A stretch of DNA of 64,000 bases from Mycobacterium scrofulaceum (GCF_002086735.1 NZ_MVIJ01000009.1:89728-153727); one strand, 5' to 3'; shown: positions 28,130 to 38,590, counted from the first letter of the stretch. Numbers and translations are program-made. Notes: generated by a model from the letters alone, not told the origin.

Positions 28130-29407
28130 TCAGCCGGCGAGGCGGTCGGCGCGCGCCAGCGCCACCAGGTGAACGCCGATTCCCACCAGCGGGCCGCACA
28201 GCAGGCCGACCACCGTGCGGGTCTGCAGCGGCAGCGGCAGCAACAGCAGCAATACCGCCGCCACCGTCGCGCCCACCCAACCCAGCGAGTACGCCCGGTG
28301 CAGCGCGGCCGCGACGGCGCCGGCGCCGGTGAGCGTCAGCATGGCGATCGCCACCGCGGCCGCCGTCAGCCAGGCCAGCAGCGCGCCGCTGGCCTGGTAC
28401 TGCGGCCCGAAGGCGACCCGCAGCAGCCACGGACCCACAATCCCGGCCGCCGCCACCCCGACCGCGCCGATCCCGCCGACGATTCCGGCCGGGGCGATCA
28501 GGGCGCGGATCCGGTCGCTGCGCGCGTCGACGAAATGCGCGATCAGGTTGCCCTGCATGGCCGTCAGCGGCACCAGCAGCGGCGCCCGCGTCAGCGTGAC
28601 CGCGAGAATGATCACGCCGCCTTCGGCCCCCAGCTGGTTGCTGGTCAGCTTGAGCAACACCGGAAATCCCATCACCAGGATCGCGCTGGCCCCGGCCGCG
28701 GTGATGGAGTGGGCCGCCCCGCGCAGGAACGTCTGGACGCCGCCCGGCGTCAACAGCCGCGCGGCGGCCCGCGCCGACGGCGAGGCCACCAGCACGATCA
28801 GCCAGGCGACCGCCCCCGCGACCGTTGCCCACAGGAAGCCGACGAGGCGCCAGCCCAGCACCACGGTGGCCGCGGCGACCGTCACCCGCATGACCGCGTC
28901 GGTCACCATCAGCGACCCGTACCCGGTCCACCGGTCGGTCCCGGCCAGCATGCCCAGCAACGTGGCGTGCACGCAGAAACCCGCCAGCCCGACGCTGAGC
29001 AGCGCCACGGACAGCCAGCGTTCCTCGACGAATACCCGCCCGGCCCACAGCGGCGAGCTGCCGGCGATCACCACGGCGGCGCCGACGCCGAGCAGCGCGG
29101 CGACCCGCAGCGGGCGGGTCCGCGGTTGGCCCCCGCCGGGAGCCGGTGCCGGGAGGTGGCGGGTCGAGCGGACCTCCCGGGTGGTCTCCTGCAGCAGCCC
29201 GAAAGCGGCGCCGGTGACCAGGCCGAACGCACCCCAGAACACCCCGAACAGGGAGAAGCCGCTCGGCGCCAGGTCACGGGCGGCCAGGTAGATCACCGCG
29301 TAGCCACACAGGGCGGTCACCGCCGTCGCGCCGGCGACCCGGGCCACGCTGGTGCGCGCGATCGGACCGGCGCCGCTGGGGGCTTGGGTACCGCCGACTT
29401 CGGGCAT
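28130..29407 (-). CDS. Polysaccharide flippase-like membrane protein (Rv3630 type)
   Basis: 425 residues with about twelve hydrophobic segments and short loops, the layout of MOP/Wzx-like exporters; no soluble domain. A 23-base gap separates it from ppgS on the same strand, so it may move the polyprenyl-linked GalNAc or another lipid-linked sugar across the membrane (inference). ATG 29407 is chosen; GTG 29413 is almost equivalent, and TACTAT lies 9 bases before that GTG. Longer upstream reading is rejected because it would run through the divergent promoter region. Confidence 0.8.
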   Translation of the reverse strand: MPEVGGTQAPSGAGPIARTSVARVAGATAVTALCGYAVIYLAARDLAPSGFSLFGVFWGAFGLVTGAAFGLLQETTREVRSTRHLPAPAPGGGQPRTRPLRVAALLGVGAAVVIAGSSPLWAGRVFVEERWLSVALLSVGLAGFCVHATLLGMLAGTDRWTGYGSLMVTDAVMRVTVAAATVVLGWRLVGFLWATVAGAVAWLIVLVASPSARAAARLLTPGGVQTFLRGAAHSITAAGASAILVMGFPVLLKLTSNQLGAEGGVIILAVTLTRAPLLVPLTAMQGNLIAHFVDARSDRIRALIAPAGIVGGIGAVGVAAAGIVGPWLLRVAFGPQYQASGALLAWLTAAAVAIAMLTLTGAGAVAAALHRAYSLGWVGATVAAVLLLLLPLPLQTRTVVGLLCGPLVGIGVHLVALARADRLAG

Positions 29408-29498
29408 CGCCACAACTTGAAAATAGTAAGTGGCCGTGGACGCCCGTCCGCGGCGGCGACCTGTGTTCGCTATCGTGAGCGGCTGTCGGGAAGGATCC

Positions 29499-30584
29499 AT
29501 GGCCGCCGTGCGCATCTTCGGGATCTCGCTGTTGCTCACCGTGGCGGCCCTTGTGCTCGGGTACGCCCACGGGGGGCTCAACGCGCTGCTCCTCCTGCTG
29601 GCCCTGGCGTTGCTCGAGATCTCGTTGTCGTTCGACAACGCCATCATCAACGCCGCAATCCTCAAGCAGATGAGCCCGTTCTGGCGGCAGATGTTCCTGA
29701 CGATCGGGGTCCTGGTCGCCGTGTTCGGGATGCGGCTGCTCTTCCCGTTGCTGATCGTGTGGGTGACCGCGGGTCTCGATCCGGTCCGCGCGATGGAGTT
29801 GGCGCTGCACCCCCCGCCGCACGGCGCGCTGGAATTCCCTGACGGCTCGCCGAGCTACGAAAAGCTGATCGTCGCCGCGCATCCGCAGATCGCGGCGTTC
29901 GGGGGGACGTTCCTGTTGATGCTGTTTCTGGATTTCGTGTTCCACGACCGGGACATCAAGTGGCTCAAGTGGATCGAAATTCCGTTCGCCCGCATCGGGC
30001 GGCTGGGCCAGGTGTCGGTGGCGGTGACCGTTGTCGCGCTGGTGGTCGTCGGCATGCGGTTGACGCACTCCGGTGAGGAGCGCGCGACGGTGTTGACCGC
30101 CGGGCTGCTCGGGCTGGTGACGTATCTCGTCGTCAACGGCCTGAGCCGGGCATTTCGGCCCCCGCACATCGAAACCGCGGCCGAGGGCAAGGCGGTCGGC
30201 ACGGCCGGCCTGACCCTGTTCCTCTACCTGGAGGTCCTCGACGCCGCCTTCTCGTTCGACGGCGTCACCGGCGCTTTCGCGATCACCTCGGACCCGATCG
30301 TTATCGCGCTGGGTCTCGGACTGGTGGGCTCGATGTTCGTCCGGTCCATCACCATCTTCCTGGTGAAGCAGGATGCGCTGGACCGTTACGTGTACCTCGA
30401 GCACGGCGCGCACTGGGCCATCGGGGTGCTGGCGGTGATCATGCTCGTGTCCATCGAACCGCGGTTCGAGGTGCCGGACCCGGTGACCGCCTCGGTGGGG
30501 GTGGTGTTCATCGGTGCGGCGCTGGGCTGGAGCGTGCTGCGCAATCGGCGCACCGCCAGGGCGGCCGCCGTGCGCGCCGGCTGA
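29499..30584 (+). CDS. DUF475 / TerC-like integral membrane protein
   Basis: 361 residues with about nine hydrophobic segments. The two conserved family motifs are present: LLEISLSFDNAIINAAILKQM near residue 45 and YLEVLDAAFSFDGVTGAFAI near residue 245, both with the Ser-Phe-Asp core proposed to bind metal ions in TerC relatives. Corresponds to Rv3629c. ATG 29499 follows GGAAGGATCC; TATCGT at 29471-29476 may be its -10. Probable role in metal or stress homeostasis, but not established for mycobacteria. Confidence 0.88.
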   Translation: MAAVRIFGISLLLTVAALVLGYAHGGLNALLLLLALALLEISLSFDNAIINAAILKQMSPFWRQMFLTIGVLVAVFGMRLLFPLLIVWVTAGLDPVRAMELALHPPPHGALEFPDGSPSYEKLIVAAHPQIAAFGGTFLLMLFLDFVFHDRDIKWLKWIEIPFARIGRLGQVSVAVTVVALVVVGMRLTHSGEERATVLTAGLLGLVTYLVVNGLSRAFRPPHIETAAEGKAVGTAGLTLFLYLEVLDAAFSFDGVTGAFAITSDPIVIALGLGLVGSMFVRSITIFLVKQDALDRYVYLEHGAHWAIGVLAVIMLVSIEPRFEVPDPVTASVGVVFIGAALGWSVLRNRRTARAAAVRAG

Positions 30585-31073
30585 TCAGTGCCCGTTTGAC
30601 TTGAACCGCTCCACCGAGCGCTGCACCTCTGCTTCGGCTTCGGCGCGGTTCACCCAGTCGGCCGCCTTGACGAACTTGCCCGGCTCGAGGTCCTTGTAGT
30701 GGACGAAGAAGTGCTTGATCACGTCCAGCTCGAACTCGGGCACGTCACCGATGTCCTGGACGTGGTCCCAGCGGTGGTCGCCGGCCGGCACGCACAGAAC
30801 CTTGTCGTCGCCGCCCTTCTCGTCGGTCATCCGGAACATGCCGACCGGGCGCGCCTCGACGATCACTCCGGGGAAGACCGACTGCGGCAGCAGCACCATC
30901 GCGTCCAGCGGGTCGCCGTCTTCGCCGAGGGTGTCCTCGATGAAGCCGTAGTCGGTCGGGTAGCCCATCGACGTGTAGAGGTAGCGGTCCAGACGCACCC
31001 GTCCGGTCTCGTGGTCGATCTCGTACTTGTTCCGCTGGCCTTTCAGGATCTCGATGGTGACGTCGAATTCCAC
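30585..31073 (-). CDS. ppa: Inorganic pyrophosphatase
   Basis: 162 residues, matching the M. tuberculosis enzyme. Family I motifs: [15 protein letters not shown] (Lys/Glu active site), [24 protein letters not shown] (three Asp metal ligands in the DGDPLD signature) and the His of [10 protein letters not shown] near the C-terminus. It hydrolyses PPi to drive biosynthesis. GTG 31073 follows AAAAGGAGCC and matches the known N-terminus; the longer ATG start 33 bases upstream is unlikely. It is convergent with the DUF475 gene with no gap. Confidence 0.95.
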   Translation of the reverse strand: MEFDVTIEILKGQRNKYEIDHETGRVRLDRYLYTSMGYPTDYGFIEDTLGEDGDPLDAMVLLPQSVFPGVIVEARPVGMFRMTDEKGGDDKVLCVPAGDHRWDHVQDIGDVPEFELDVIKHFFVHYKDLEPGKFVKAADWVNRAEAEAEVQRSVERFKSNGH

Positions 31074-31180
31074 CTCGTCGGCTCCTTTTCTGGGTAGGCA
31101 GGTCAACTTTGCTCTGTTACACCCTAGTCGAGCGCATCCCGGCCGATTCGGCAGAATGGCTTCAGACAGTCAGGAGAGCG

Positions 31181-32566
31181 ATGGGTCCCACTCGCTGGCA
31201 AAAATCCACCCATGTGTTCGTCGGGTTGGCCGTGCTGGCGTTTGTCGCCGCGGTGGTCGCGGCGGCAACGTTTTTCACCTCCGCGGGGCATGGCGGCAAC
31301 AGCGCGCACGCCACGATCCCGCCTCCGCACGCGCCGACGGTCAAGCCCGGGATGGTCCCGGTCAGCGACACCGCGGAGACCCCAACGCCGGCCGGAGTGG
31401 CGGCCCTGCTGGCGGCCGTCGCGGCCGATCCGAACTTGGGGCGGCTCGGGGCCCGGGTGACCGACGCCATGACCGGGAAGGAGCTCTGGCAGGTCGCCGC
31501 CGACCTGCCGCTGGTGCCGGCGTCGACGAACAAGGTGCTGACGGCGGCCGCCGCCCTGCTGACCCTGGACCATCAGACGCGGATCAGCACGCGCGTGGTG
31601 GCCGGCAGCCAGAACGCGCAGGGCCCCGTCGTGCTGGTCGGCGCGGGTGACCCGGTGCTGTCGGCGGCGCCGCCCGGTGTGGACACCTGGTATCGGGGGT
31701 CGGCCCGGATCAGCGATCTCGTCGAGCAGATCCGCCGCAGCGGCGTGACGCCGACCGCGGTGCAGGTGGACACCTCCGCGTTCAGCGGGCCCACGATGGC
31801 GCAGGGCTGGGACCCCGCCGACGTCGACAACGGCGACATCGCGCCGATCGAGTCGGTGATGATCGACGCGGGCCGCATCCAGCCGAGCACCGTCAACTCG
31901 CGGCGGTCGCGCACCCCTGCCCTGGACGCCGGACGTGAGCTGGCCAAGGCGCTCGGCCTGGATCCCGGGGCGGTGACGATCGCGACGGCGCCGTCGGGAG
32001 CGCGGCAGCTGGCCGTCGTGCAGTCGGCGCCGTTGGTGCAGCGGCTGTCCGAGATGATGGACCACTCCGACAACGTGATGGCCGAATGCATCGCCCGCGA
32101 GGTGGCGGCCGCCATCAACCGGCCCCGCAGCTTCGCCGGCGCGGTCGACGCGGTGACCAACAGGTTGAGCACCGCGCACGTCGAGACCGGCGGCGTCGCG
32201 CTGTTGGATTCCAGCGGGCTTTCGGTCGACGACCGGTTGACCGCCAAGACGCTCGACGGTGTGTTGCAGGCGGCCGCCGGACCCGACCAGCCGACGCTGC
32301 GGGCGCTGCTGGATCTGCTCCCGATCGCCGCCGGCAGCGGGACGCTGGGCGACCGCTTCACCGACGCGGCCTCCAATCAGGGACCCGCCGGCTGGCTGCG
32401 CGCCAAGACCGGATCGCTGACCGCCGTCAACGCCCTGGCCGGGGTGCTCACCGACCGCAGCGGACGGGTGCTCACCTTCGCCTTCATCTCCAACGCGGCG
32501 GGGCCGAACGGCCGGAACGTGATGGACGCCCTGGCCACCAAGCTGTGGTCCTGCGGGTGCTCATGA
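31181..32566 (+). CDS. D-alanyl-D-alanine carboxypeptidase, DacB/PBP4 type
   Basis: 461 residues (as Rv3627c). One N-terminal membrane helix (residues 13-34) anchors or exports it; the penicillin-binding catalytic residues are SxxK at about Ser115 (PASTNKVLTAA), SxN in HSDNVMAE and KTG in RAKTGSLTAVN. This is the low-molecular-mass PBP4/DacB family that trims peptidoglycan peptides. ATG follows AGGAGAGCG. The ATGA overlap with the next gene shows coupling. Confidence 0.92.
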   Translation: MGPTRWQKSTHVFVGLAVLAFVAAVVAAATFFTSAGHGGNSAHATIPPPHAPTVKPGMVPVSDTAETPTPAGVAALLAAVAADPNLGRLGARVTDAMTGKELWQVAADLPLVPASTNKVLTAAAALLTLDHQTRISTRVVAGSQNAQGPVVLVGAGDPVLSAAPPGVDTWYRGSARISDLVEQIRRSGVTPTAVQVDTSAFSGPTMAQGWDPADVDNGDIAPIESVMIDAGRIQPSTVNSRRSRTPALDAGRELAKALGLDPGAVTIATAPSGARQLAVVQSAPLVQRLSEMMDHSDNVMAECIAREVAAAINRPRSFAGAVDAVTNRLSTAHVETGGVALLDSSGLSVDDRLTAKTLDGVLQAAAGPDQPTLRALLDLLPIAAGSGTLGDRFTDAASNQGPAGWLRAKTGSLTAVNALAGVLTDRSGRVLTFAFISNAAGPNGRNVMDALATKLWSCGCS

Positions 32567-33609
32567 GCGCGTCCTCGGAGCTGACGCTCGGCACCGCGGT
32601 CGACTGGGGCTTCGCCGCCACCGTGGGCCGGCGGTTGGCCCGGCCCGGTCCGCCGTCGAGCGACTACACCCGCCGCCAGGCGATCGACGAGCTCACCCGC
32701 TGCGCCGCCAAGGCCGAACCACCGGTGCGCGAGGTGACGGGCCTGATCACCGACGGCGTGGTGCCCGCCGCCCGCATCGTCGACCGCCCGGAATGGATCG
32801 GCGCGGCGGCCGAGTCGATGCGCGTGATGATGAACGGGGCCGAGAAGCCGCGCGGCTTCCTCACCGGCCGCGTCACCGGCGCGCAGACGGGTGCCGTGCT
32901 GGCGTTCGTGTCGTCCGGAATCCTCGGGCAGTACGACCCGTTCGCGGCCGCGAAGGAGGGCTGCCTGCTGCTGGTGTATCCCAACGTCATCGCCGTCGAG
33001 CGGCAGCTGCGGGTCGAGCCCTCCGATTTTCGGTTGTGGGTCTGCCTGCACGAGGTCACCCACCGGGTGCAGTTCACCGCGAACCGCTGGTTGTCCGAGC
33101 ACATGTCGCGGTGCCTGGCGCTGCTGACGCGGGACGCCGGTGAAGACGTCGCGCAGGTGGCGGGCCGGCTGGCCGATTACGTGCGCCACCGCGGGAACGG
33201 GGCGACGGACGGCGGCTCGTCGGGGATCGTCGGCCTGGTGCGCGCCGTGCAGTCCGAGCCGCAGCGGCAGGCCCTCGATCAGCTGCTGGTGCTCGGCACG
33301 CTGCTGGAGGGCCACGCCGACCACGTGATGGACGCAGTCGGGCCGATGGTGGTGCCGTCGGTGGCGACCATCCGTCGCCGGTTCGACGAGCGCCGCAACC
33401 GCAAACAGCCGCCGCTGCAGCGCCTGCTGCGCGCGCTGCTGGGGCTCGACGCCAAGCTCAACCAGTACACGCGCGGCAAGGCGTTCGTCGACCACGTGGT
33501 GGGCCGGGTCGGCATGGAGCGGTTCAACGCCATCTGGACCGGCCCCGAGACGCTGCCCCTGCCCGCCGAGATCGAAGAACCCCAGCGATGGATCGACCGA
33601 GTGCTGTAG
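32563..33609 (+). CDS. Zincin-like metallopeptidase family protein (Rv3626c type)
   Basis: 348 residues. [11 protein letters not shown] near residue 163 gives the HExxH metal site of the Zincin_2 family, which databases often call 'coenzyme F420 biosynthesis-associated protein'. No signal peptide or membrane helix, so it is cytoplasmic. The ATG overlaps the DacB stop and its end overlaps tilS by 22 bases. Substrate unknown; the F420 label comes only from gene neighbourhoods in other species. Confidence 0.85.
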   Translation: MSASSELTLGTAVDWGFAATVGRRLARPGPPSSDYTRRQAIDELTRCAAKAEPPVREVTGLITDGVVPAARIVDRPEWIGAAAESMRVMMNGAEKPRGFLTGRVTGAQTGAVLAFVSSGILGQYDPFAAAKEGCLLLVYPNVIAVERQLRVEPSDFRLWVCLHEVTHRVQFTANRWLSEHMSRCLALLTRDAGEDVAQVAGRLADYVRHRGNGATDGGSSGIVGLVRAVQSEPQRQALDQLLVLGTLLEGHADHVMDAVGPMVVPSVATIRRRFDERRNRKQPPLQRLLRALLGLDAKLNQYTRGKAFVDHVVGRVGMERFNAIWTGPETLPLPAEIEEPQRWIDRVL

Positions 33610-34550
33610 GGCAGCTGCGCGCTGCTGTCGAAGAGTTCGCCAAGACCCACGTCGCCGCGGCCGAACAGTGGTGCGTGGCCCTGTCGGGCGGCCCGGATTC
33701 GCTTGCGCTCACCGCGGTGGCGGCCCAGCTGCGGCCCACCACCGCCGTGATCGTCGATCACGGCCTGCAACCCGGGTCCGCCGACATCGCCGAGACGGCC
33801 CGGGCGCAAGCCGTCGCCGTGGGATGCGTTGCGGCGCAGGTGGTTCGCGTGCACGTGGGCAACGAAGGCGGCCCCGAGGCCGCCGCCCGCACCGCCCGCT
33901 ACGCCGCGCTGAGCGCGTACCACGGCGGCCCGGTGCTCCTCGGGCACACGCTCGACGATCAGGCGGAGACGGTGCTGCTGGGGCTGGGCCGCGGGTCGGG
34001 CGTGCGGTCGATCGCCGGGATGCGGCCGTACGACCCGCCGTGGGGGCGGCCGTTGCTGGGCGTGCGGCGCACGGTGACCCACGCCGCGTGCGTGGAGCTG
34101 GGGCTCTCGGCCTGGCAGGACCCGCACAACACCGACCGCCGCTTCACCCGGACCCGGCTCCGCCTGGAGGTGCTCCCGCTCCTGGAGGAGGTGTTGGGCG
34201 GCGGCGTGGCCGAGGCGCTGGCCCGCACGGCGACGGCGTTGCGCGAGGACTCCGAGCTGATCGACACGCTCGCCGCCCGGGCGCTGCCCGAGGCGAAGGC
34301 GGGCGCGGGATTGCACACGCAGGCCCTGGCGGCGCTGCCCGGCCCGGTGCGGCGGCGGGTGATCCGCGGCTGGTTGTTGGCCGGCGGCGCAACCGGCCTG
34401 ACGGACAAGCAGATCCGCGGCGTCGACGCGCTTGTCATCGCCTGGCGCGGACAGGGCGGGGTGGCGGTGGGGTCCGCGCTGCGCGACGAGCGGTTGATCG
34501 CCGGGCGCCGCGACGGCGTGCTCAGCCTGTGGCGGGAACCGGTCCGCTAG
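33588..34550 (+). CDS. tilS: tRNA(Ile)-lysidine synthetase
   Basis: 320 residues. PP-loop motif [11 protein letters not shown] near residue 32, then VDHGLQ and the [19 protein letters not shown] sequence that identify TilS. It converts C34 of tRNA-Ile(CAU) to lysidine using ATP. The C-terminal domain of larger TilS proteins is missing, as is common in mycobacteria. ATG at 33588 lies inside the previous gene's end; Rv3625c ortholog (mesJ). Confidence 0.93.
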   Translation: MDRPSAVGQLRAAVEEFAKTHVAAAEQWCVALSGGPDSLALTAVAAQLRPTTAVIVDHGLQPGSADIAETARAQAVAVGCVAAQVVRVHVGNEGGPEAAARTARYAALSAYHGGPVLLGHTLDDQAETVLLGLGRGSGVRSIAGMRPYDPPWGRPLLGVRRTVTHAACVELGLSAWQDPHNTDRRFTRTRLRLEVLPLLEEVLGGGVAEALARTATALREDSELIDTLAARALPEAKAGAGLHTQALAALPGPVRRRVIRGWLLAGGATGLTDKQIRGVDALVIAWRGQGGVAVGSALRDERLIAGRRDGVLSLWREPVR

Positions 34551-34600
34551 GCGCAATACCGGGGTCGCCGTTGGTTATTCGGCCGGTGCCGTGGCACTCT

Positions 34601-35212
34601 GTGGGCGTGGCCCAGATCTCCCCGGCGATCACCCCCGCGCAGCCCGTGGAGCTGTACCCCGGGGACATCAAATCGGTCCTGCTCACCGCGGAGCAGATCC
34701 AGGCGCGAATCGCCGAACTCGGCGAGGAGATCGGCGGCCAGTACCGCGACGCGATGACCGAGACCGGCCAGGATCTGCTGCTGATCACCGTGCTCAAGGG
34801 CGCTGTGATCTTCGTCACCGACCTTGCGCGGGCGATTCCGGTGCCCACCCAGTTCGAGTTCATGGCGGTCAGCTCCTATGGAACGTCGACGTCGTCGTCC
34901 GGCGTGGTGCGGATCCTCAAGGATCTGGACCGCGACATCCAGGGGCGCGACGTGCTGATCGTCGAGGACGTCGTCGACTCGGGCCTGACGCTGTCGTGGT
35001 TGCTGCGAAACCTGAGCAGCCGCCACCCGCGTTCGCTGCGGGTGTGCACGCTGCTGCGTAAGCCCGATGCGAAGGGCGCCAACGTCGACATCGCCTATGT
35101 GGGCTTCGATATCCCGAACGATTTCGTCGTGGGCTATGGCCTGGATTACGACGAGCGCTATCGCGACCTGTCCTACATCGGCACCCTGGACCCCCGGGTC
35201 TACCAGCAGTAG
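34601..35212 (+). CDS. hpt: Hypoxanthine-guanine phosphoribosyltransferase
   Basis: 203 residues. PRPP-binding motif [17 protein letters not shown], the flexible-loop [13 protein letters not shown] and the PPi loop LKGAVIF identify HPRT; the C-terminal [15 protein letters not shown] is typical. It salvages hypoxanthine and guanine. Two GTG starts are possible: 34601 (VGVAQ) and 34607 (VAQ). The first resembles the N-terminus of the M. tuberculosis protein (VHVTQ). Order tilS-hpt is conserved in many bacteria. Confidence 0.93.
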   Translation: MGVAQISPAITPAQPVELYPGDIKSVLLTAEQIQARIAELGEEIGGQYRDAMTETGQDLLLITVLKGAVIFVTDLARAIPVPTQFEFMAVSSYGTSTSSSGVVRILKDLDRDIQGRDVLIVEDVVDSGLTLSWLLRNLSSRHPRSLRVCTLLRKPDAKGANVDIAYVGFDIPNDFVVGYGLDYDERYRDLSYIGTLDPRVYQQ

Positions 35213-35253
35213 ACGCCCGTCTTCCGGGCGCGGCGGATCGCCGCCGATAGGCG

Positions 35254-35988
35254 TTAAGCCAGCTCCCACACCGCGGTCACCGAGAAGCTCACCGTCTGCT
35301 GGCCCGGTTCCAGCGGGACCGCGCTCGGCATCGCCTTCGGCGCCGGCGGCCCCGCCGCCGTCGGTTCGGTCGCCTCCGAAATCGACAGCACCTTGCCCAG
35401 TCGGAGCCCGGACAGCTGTGCGTACTGCTCGGCGCGGTTCTTGGCGTCGTCGAACGCCCGCGCGCGGGCGTCCTTGACCAGTTGCGAGTCGTCGGCGATG
35501 GAGTAGCTGACGGACTTGATCCTGGTGGCGTCGCCGCCGGTGCCGACGATGAGCGCCAGCATCCGCGACGCCGCGTCCGGTGGGTGGATCTTGACCGTGA
35601 TGGCGTTGGTGGCGCGGTAGCCGGTGATGGCGGCGGTGCCGTTGGGGCCGGGGTTGCTGAACTGCGGCTGCAGAGTGACCTCGGTCGTGCTGATGTCTTT
35701 GTGGTCGACGCCGGCGCCGGTCAGCGCGTTGATGACGGCCTGCTGGCGGTCGTTGGTCTGGTTCATCGCGGCGGTCACGTCGGGCGCCGTGAACTCGATG
35801 CCGACGTCGGCGGTCAGGGTGTCCGGGACGCCTTGCACCTGCCCCGAACCGAAGACCGTGACCTGACGGGGGTTGACCCCGGGCGCGGAAGGCGGCGAAT
35901 CACAGGCCGACACCGTGGCGGCAGCCAGGCCGGCGGCCGCCAGGAGGGTCAACTTGCGCCTCGGCTTCGTGACGCTGGATTGCGGCAT
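35254..35988 (-). CDS. lpqG: Lipoprotein LpqG, SIMPL domain (DUF541)
   Basis: 244 residues. The signal sequence has basic residues (KPRRK), a hydrophobic run and lipobox VSAC, so Cys would be acylated and the protein anchored outside the membrane. The rest is a SIMPL/DUF541 domain (VTVFGSGQVQGVPDTLTADVGI ... AFDDAKNRAEQYAQLSGLRLG), a fold found in periplasmic oxidative-stress proteins. Corresponds to Rv3623. ATG 35988 matches a normal signal peptide; longer starts would put about 40 residues before it. Confidence 0.9.
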   Translation of the reverse strand: MPQSSVTKPRRKLTLLAAAGLAAATVSACDSPPSAPGVNPRQVTVFGSGQVQGVPDTLTADVGIEFTAPDVTAAMNQTNDRQQAVINALTGAGVDHKDISTTEVTLQPQFSNPGPNGTAAITGYRATNAITVKIHPPDAASRMLALIVGTGGDATRIKSVSYSIADDSQLVKDARARAFDDAKNRAEQYAQLSGLRLGKVLSISEATEPTAAGPPAPKAMPSAVPLEPGQQTVSFSVTAVWELA

Positions 35989-36598
35989 GCAGTGGACCCT
36001 AGCGAATTTTTCAGGCGTAACAGCCCGCGGCTCGCAGGACGGCGGGTTCATGCCGAACTCTGAAAAATCGGGGTCCCGGCATCTGTGGCCGATATGTCCG
36101 CGCATCGAGTCCCTCCGGTTTGGGCCCGCTCATGTGCGAAACGCCTGAGTCTTGCGGTCGGTAATCCGGCGGGAGCGAAGCCCGCACGTGGTCCCCGATC
36201 GGCCCGTGGTTCGCCGCTTGCGCATGACGCACTCTGGCATCGGTACTGATCCACTGATCGATCATGTTGCCGCGGAGATGATTTGGCTATCGGCTCGGAC
36301 GCCGTGTCCGTCCGCCGGGTGCCCGCTTAGCCGAGGTTCGGCGGAGGGGAAACCGCCGTCACCGATTTCCTAGAGAACTCTAACCACGCGAATTCGACGT
36401 TGTCGCAACAAATATCTGTACCCCGCGACTGCCGGTTCCGCGTTCGGTGAACACCGACCAAACCGGTCGTTAACCGGCTACCCGAGGACTTCCGTTGACG
36501 TGAGCCGGGTGGTTTAACGTGGCCGCCGGAATCGCAGCGATGACGCAATCGGTCGTTGAAAGTCGCTGATATCAAACGCCATCGAGGGAGGAATGCGA
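35989..36598. other. 610-base gene-free region upstream of the PE/PPE cluster
   Basis: No frame here has family character. GC is lower than average toward the right. TTGACG (36495-36500) and TAACGT (36515-36520) could form a promoter for the PE gene, though their 14-base spacing is short. A GCGGG/CCCGC stem lies near 36167-36183. The length suggests a long regulated leader or lost genes; nothing more can be supported. Confidence 0.5.
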
Positions 36599-36898
36599 AT
36601 GTCGATCGTGATCGCACAGCCGGACATGTTGAGCGCAGCCGCGGGGGAACTGCAGTCGGTCAACGCGGCGCTACAGGCGGGCAACGCTGCCGCGGCAGGC
36701 CCGACGACGGCGGTGGCTCCAGCAGCGTCCGACGCGGTGTCCATCCTGACCGCCACCCAGTTCTCCGCCCACGCCCAGCTTTACCAGGCGATCAGCGCCC
36801 AGGCCGCGCGCGCGCAAGAACAGTTGGCGACGGTGCTCGGGATTTGCGCGGGTTCGTATGCGGCCACCGAGGCCGCCAACAGCGTGCTTGTCGGTTAG
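36599..36898 (+). CDS. PE family protein (PE32-like)
   Basis: 99 residues, exactly a PE domain without extension. It begins [25 protein letters not shown] and contains the Pro-Glu-like helix pair and the secretion motif YxxxD/E (YQAIS / SYAATEAAN). It pairs with the PPE protein 7 bases downstream for ESX-dependent export. The ribosome site GAGGGAGGA favours the second ATG (36599) over 36593. Confidence 0.9.
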   Translation: MSIVIAQPDMLSAAAGELQSVNAALQAGNAAAAGPTTAVAPAASDAVSILTATQFSAHAQLYQAISAQAARAQEQLATVLGICAGSYAATEAANSVLVG

Positions 36899-36905
36899 GC
36901 GAGTC

Positions 36906-38123
36906 ATGCTGGATTTCGGACTCTTGCCGCCGGAGATCAACTCGGCGCTGATGTACTCCGGGCCCGGCTCCGGACCGATGCTGGCCGCCGCCGCGGGCTG
37001 GGAGGCGCTGGCGGCCGACCTGCTCGACACGGCCTCCGGGTACCTGTCGGTGGTCACCGGGCTGACCGACGGACCCTGGCTCGGGGGCGCCGCCCTGTCG
37101 ATGGCGGCGGCGGCCACGCCGCAGATCGCCTGGTTGAACGGCGCGGCCGGCCGGGCCGAAGACGCCGCCGCCCAGGCCGCGGCGGCGGCCGGCGCATACG
37201 AGGCGGCGTTCGCCGCGACGGTGCCACCGCCGGTGATCGCGGCCAATCGGGTGTTGCTGGCGGAGTTGCTGGCCACGAACTTCCTCGGCCAGAACACACC
37301 GGCGATCGCGGCCACCGAGGCGCAATACCTCGAGATGTGGGCGCAGGACGCGGTCGCCATGTACGGCTACGCGGCGGCGTCGGCCGCGGCGGCGTCGCTG
37401 CCGCCGTTCGACCCGGCTGCGCCCGCCACCAACCCGGCGGGGGTGGCCGCCCAGGACGTCGCCGTTGCGCAGGCGGTAGCGTCCTCGGCTGCCGCAGAGA
37501 CGCAGGAACTGTCGGCGCTGACCGACGCGATGCCCGGCACGCTTGCCGGTCTCGCCGGACCCCAAGCCGCGGCCAGTCCGGTCGGCAACCTGGTCAGCGG
37601 CGGCACGCTGGCGCTGGACGGTATGGGCGGCGCGCTCCTGGAAAGCCTCACCGGCTCGTCCACCCTGCACCCCGGCACGCCCATCGACATGTTCAAGGAG
37701 TGGGTGGGACCCAGCCGGCTCTTCGTCACGATCTTCCGGGACCTCGAAGGGCTCAGCCACTCGATGGCGCCCAAGGCCGCCGCCCAGGCAGTCGAGGGTG
37801 CCGCGAAGGCCGCCGCATCGGCCCTGCCGGCGGCCCTGTCCGGCGCCGGGCTGAGCGGCCCCGCGGGGGCGGTCGGCAAGGCGGTGACCGTCGGCGCCCT
37901 GTCGGTGCCCCAGGCGTGGGCGAATGTCGCCCCGGCGGCGACCCCCGCCGCCGCGACGCTCAATGGCCTCGCGGCATCGGCGGCCGTCGAACCCGCGACC
38001 CACGCGGTAGGCGGCGTCCCCATGGTGGGCAGTGGCCTCGGCCGCGGAATGTCAGCCAACTTCGCGGCCCCGCGGTACGGCTTCAAGCCCGCGGTCATCC
38101 CGCACCCACCGGCCGGGGGTTAG
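36906..38123 (+). CDS. PPE family protein, SVP subgroup (PPE65-like)
   Basis: 405 residues. The ~180-residue PPE domain starts [26 protein letters not shown] and contains WExLAADL and the WxG-type turn (PWLGGAA). The C-terminal part carries [14 protein letters not shown], the SVP motif that defines this subgroup. Exported with the PE partner, probably by ESX-5. Corresponds to PPE65 (Rv3621c) by position. Confidence 0.92.
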   Translation: MLDFGLLPPEINSALMYSGPGSGPMLAAAAGWEALAADLLDTASGYLSVVTGLTDGPWLGGAALSMAAAATPQIAWLNGAAGRAEDAAAQAAAAAGAYEAAFAATVPPPVIAANRVLLAELLATNFLGQNTPAIAATEAQYLEMWAQDAVAMYGYAAASAAAASLPPFDPAAPATNPAGVAAQDVAVAQAVASSAAAETQELSALTDAMPGTLAGLAGPQAAASPVGNLVSGGTLALDGMGGALLESLTGSSTLHPGTPIDMFKEWVGPSRLFVTIFRDLEGLSHSMAPKAAAQAVEGAAKAAASALPAALSGAGLSGPAGAVGKAVTVGALSVPQAWANVAPAATPAAATLNGLAASAAVEPATHAVGGVPMVGSGLGRGMSANFAAPRYGFKPAVIPHPPAGG

Positions 38124-38227
38124 CCGCGGCGCCGTCGAGACCCAGGGCGGCAGGTTTCGGGGTCCGCGTGCCACGGCCCAGGCGCGGGCCGACTCCGCCG
38201 CGCGCGGCACCCGCGCCCGACGGCGAC

Positions 38228-38578
38228 TCAGTCGCGCGAGTTCTCCGCCGTCGGATTCGGCATCAACACTCGTTGCCGCGTCGTGGGCCGGAACGGGTCC
38301 AGCGACTGCGCGTCGCCCAGGGCACCGTGCACATCCTCAGGCGTGATCAGGCCGAGTTCGACCTGTAGCCAGGTGGCGCTGAGCCCGAACGCATGCGCGG
38401 CGCGCCTGGCCTCCTCGGCATCGGGGAAGTCGTCGGCATTGGCGCGCCCGGCGGGCCCGTACCAACGGCCTTTGGTGACACCGCAGGCGTCGCGCAACTG
38501 CTCGACGGTGATGTCGCGGTTCAGCGTCGCCTCGAGCAGGCGCCTCAGTCCCCAGCCGGCGGCGTTCGTGCGTGGCAT
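38228..38578 (-). CDS. Small HTH-like DNA-binding protein within the PE/PPE cluster
   Basis: 116 residues, on the opposite strand between the two PE/PPE pairs. LRDACGVTKGRWYGPAGRANADDFPDAEEARRAAHAFGLSATWLQVELGLI has the helix-turn-helix layout of small Xre-like mycobacterial regulators (an HTH part plus a helical tail). ATG 38578 is fixed by TACTCT located 6 bases upstream, a leaderless arrangement. It has no counterpart between PPE65 and esxW in M. tuberculosis. It may control the adjacent PE/PPE/Esx genes; this is inferred from place only. Confidence 0.7.
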   Translation of the reverse strand: MPRTNAAGWGLRRLLEATLNRDITVEQLRDACGVTKGRWYGPAGRANADDFPDAEEARRAAHAFGLSATWLQVELGLITPEDVHGALGDAQSLDPFRPTTRQRVLMPNPTAENSRD

Positions 38579-38584
38579 CCACCC

Positions 38585-38590
38585 AGAGTA
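38585..38590 (-). promoter_or_regulatory. -10 box of the HTH-like gene (leaderless)
   Basis: TACTCT on the minus strand is followed by six bases and the ATG at 38578; no ribosome site is present. Confidence 0.45.

Noticed and set aside
28094..29842. 582-residue plus-strand frame opposite the flippase gene
   Set aside because: It is a shadow of the membrane protein gene, rich in Arg, Gln and Gly without any domain.
36165..36200. Possible riboswitch in the region before the PE cluster
   Set aside because: Only a 5-bp stem could be found; no conserved aptamer core such as the cobalamin or magnesium types.
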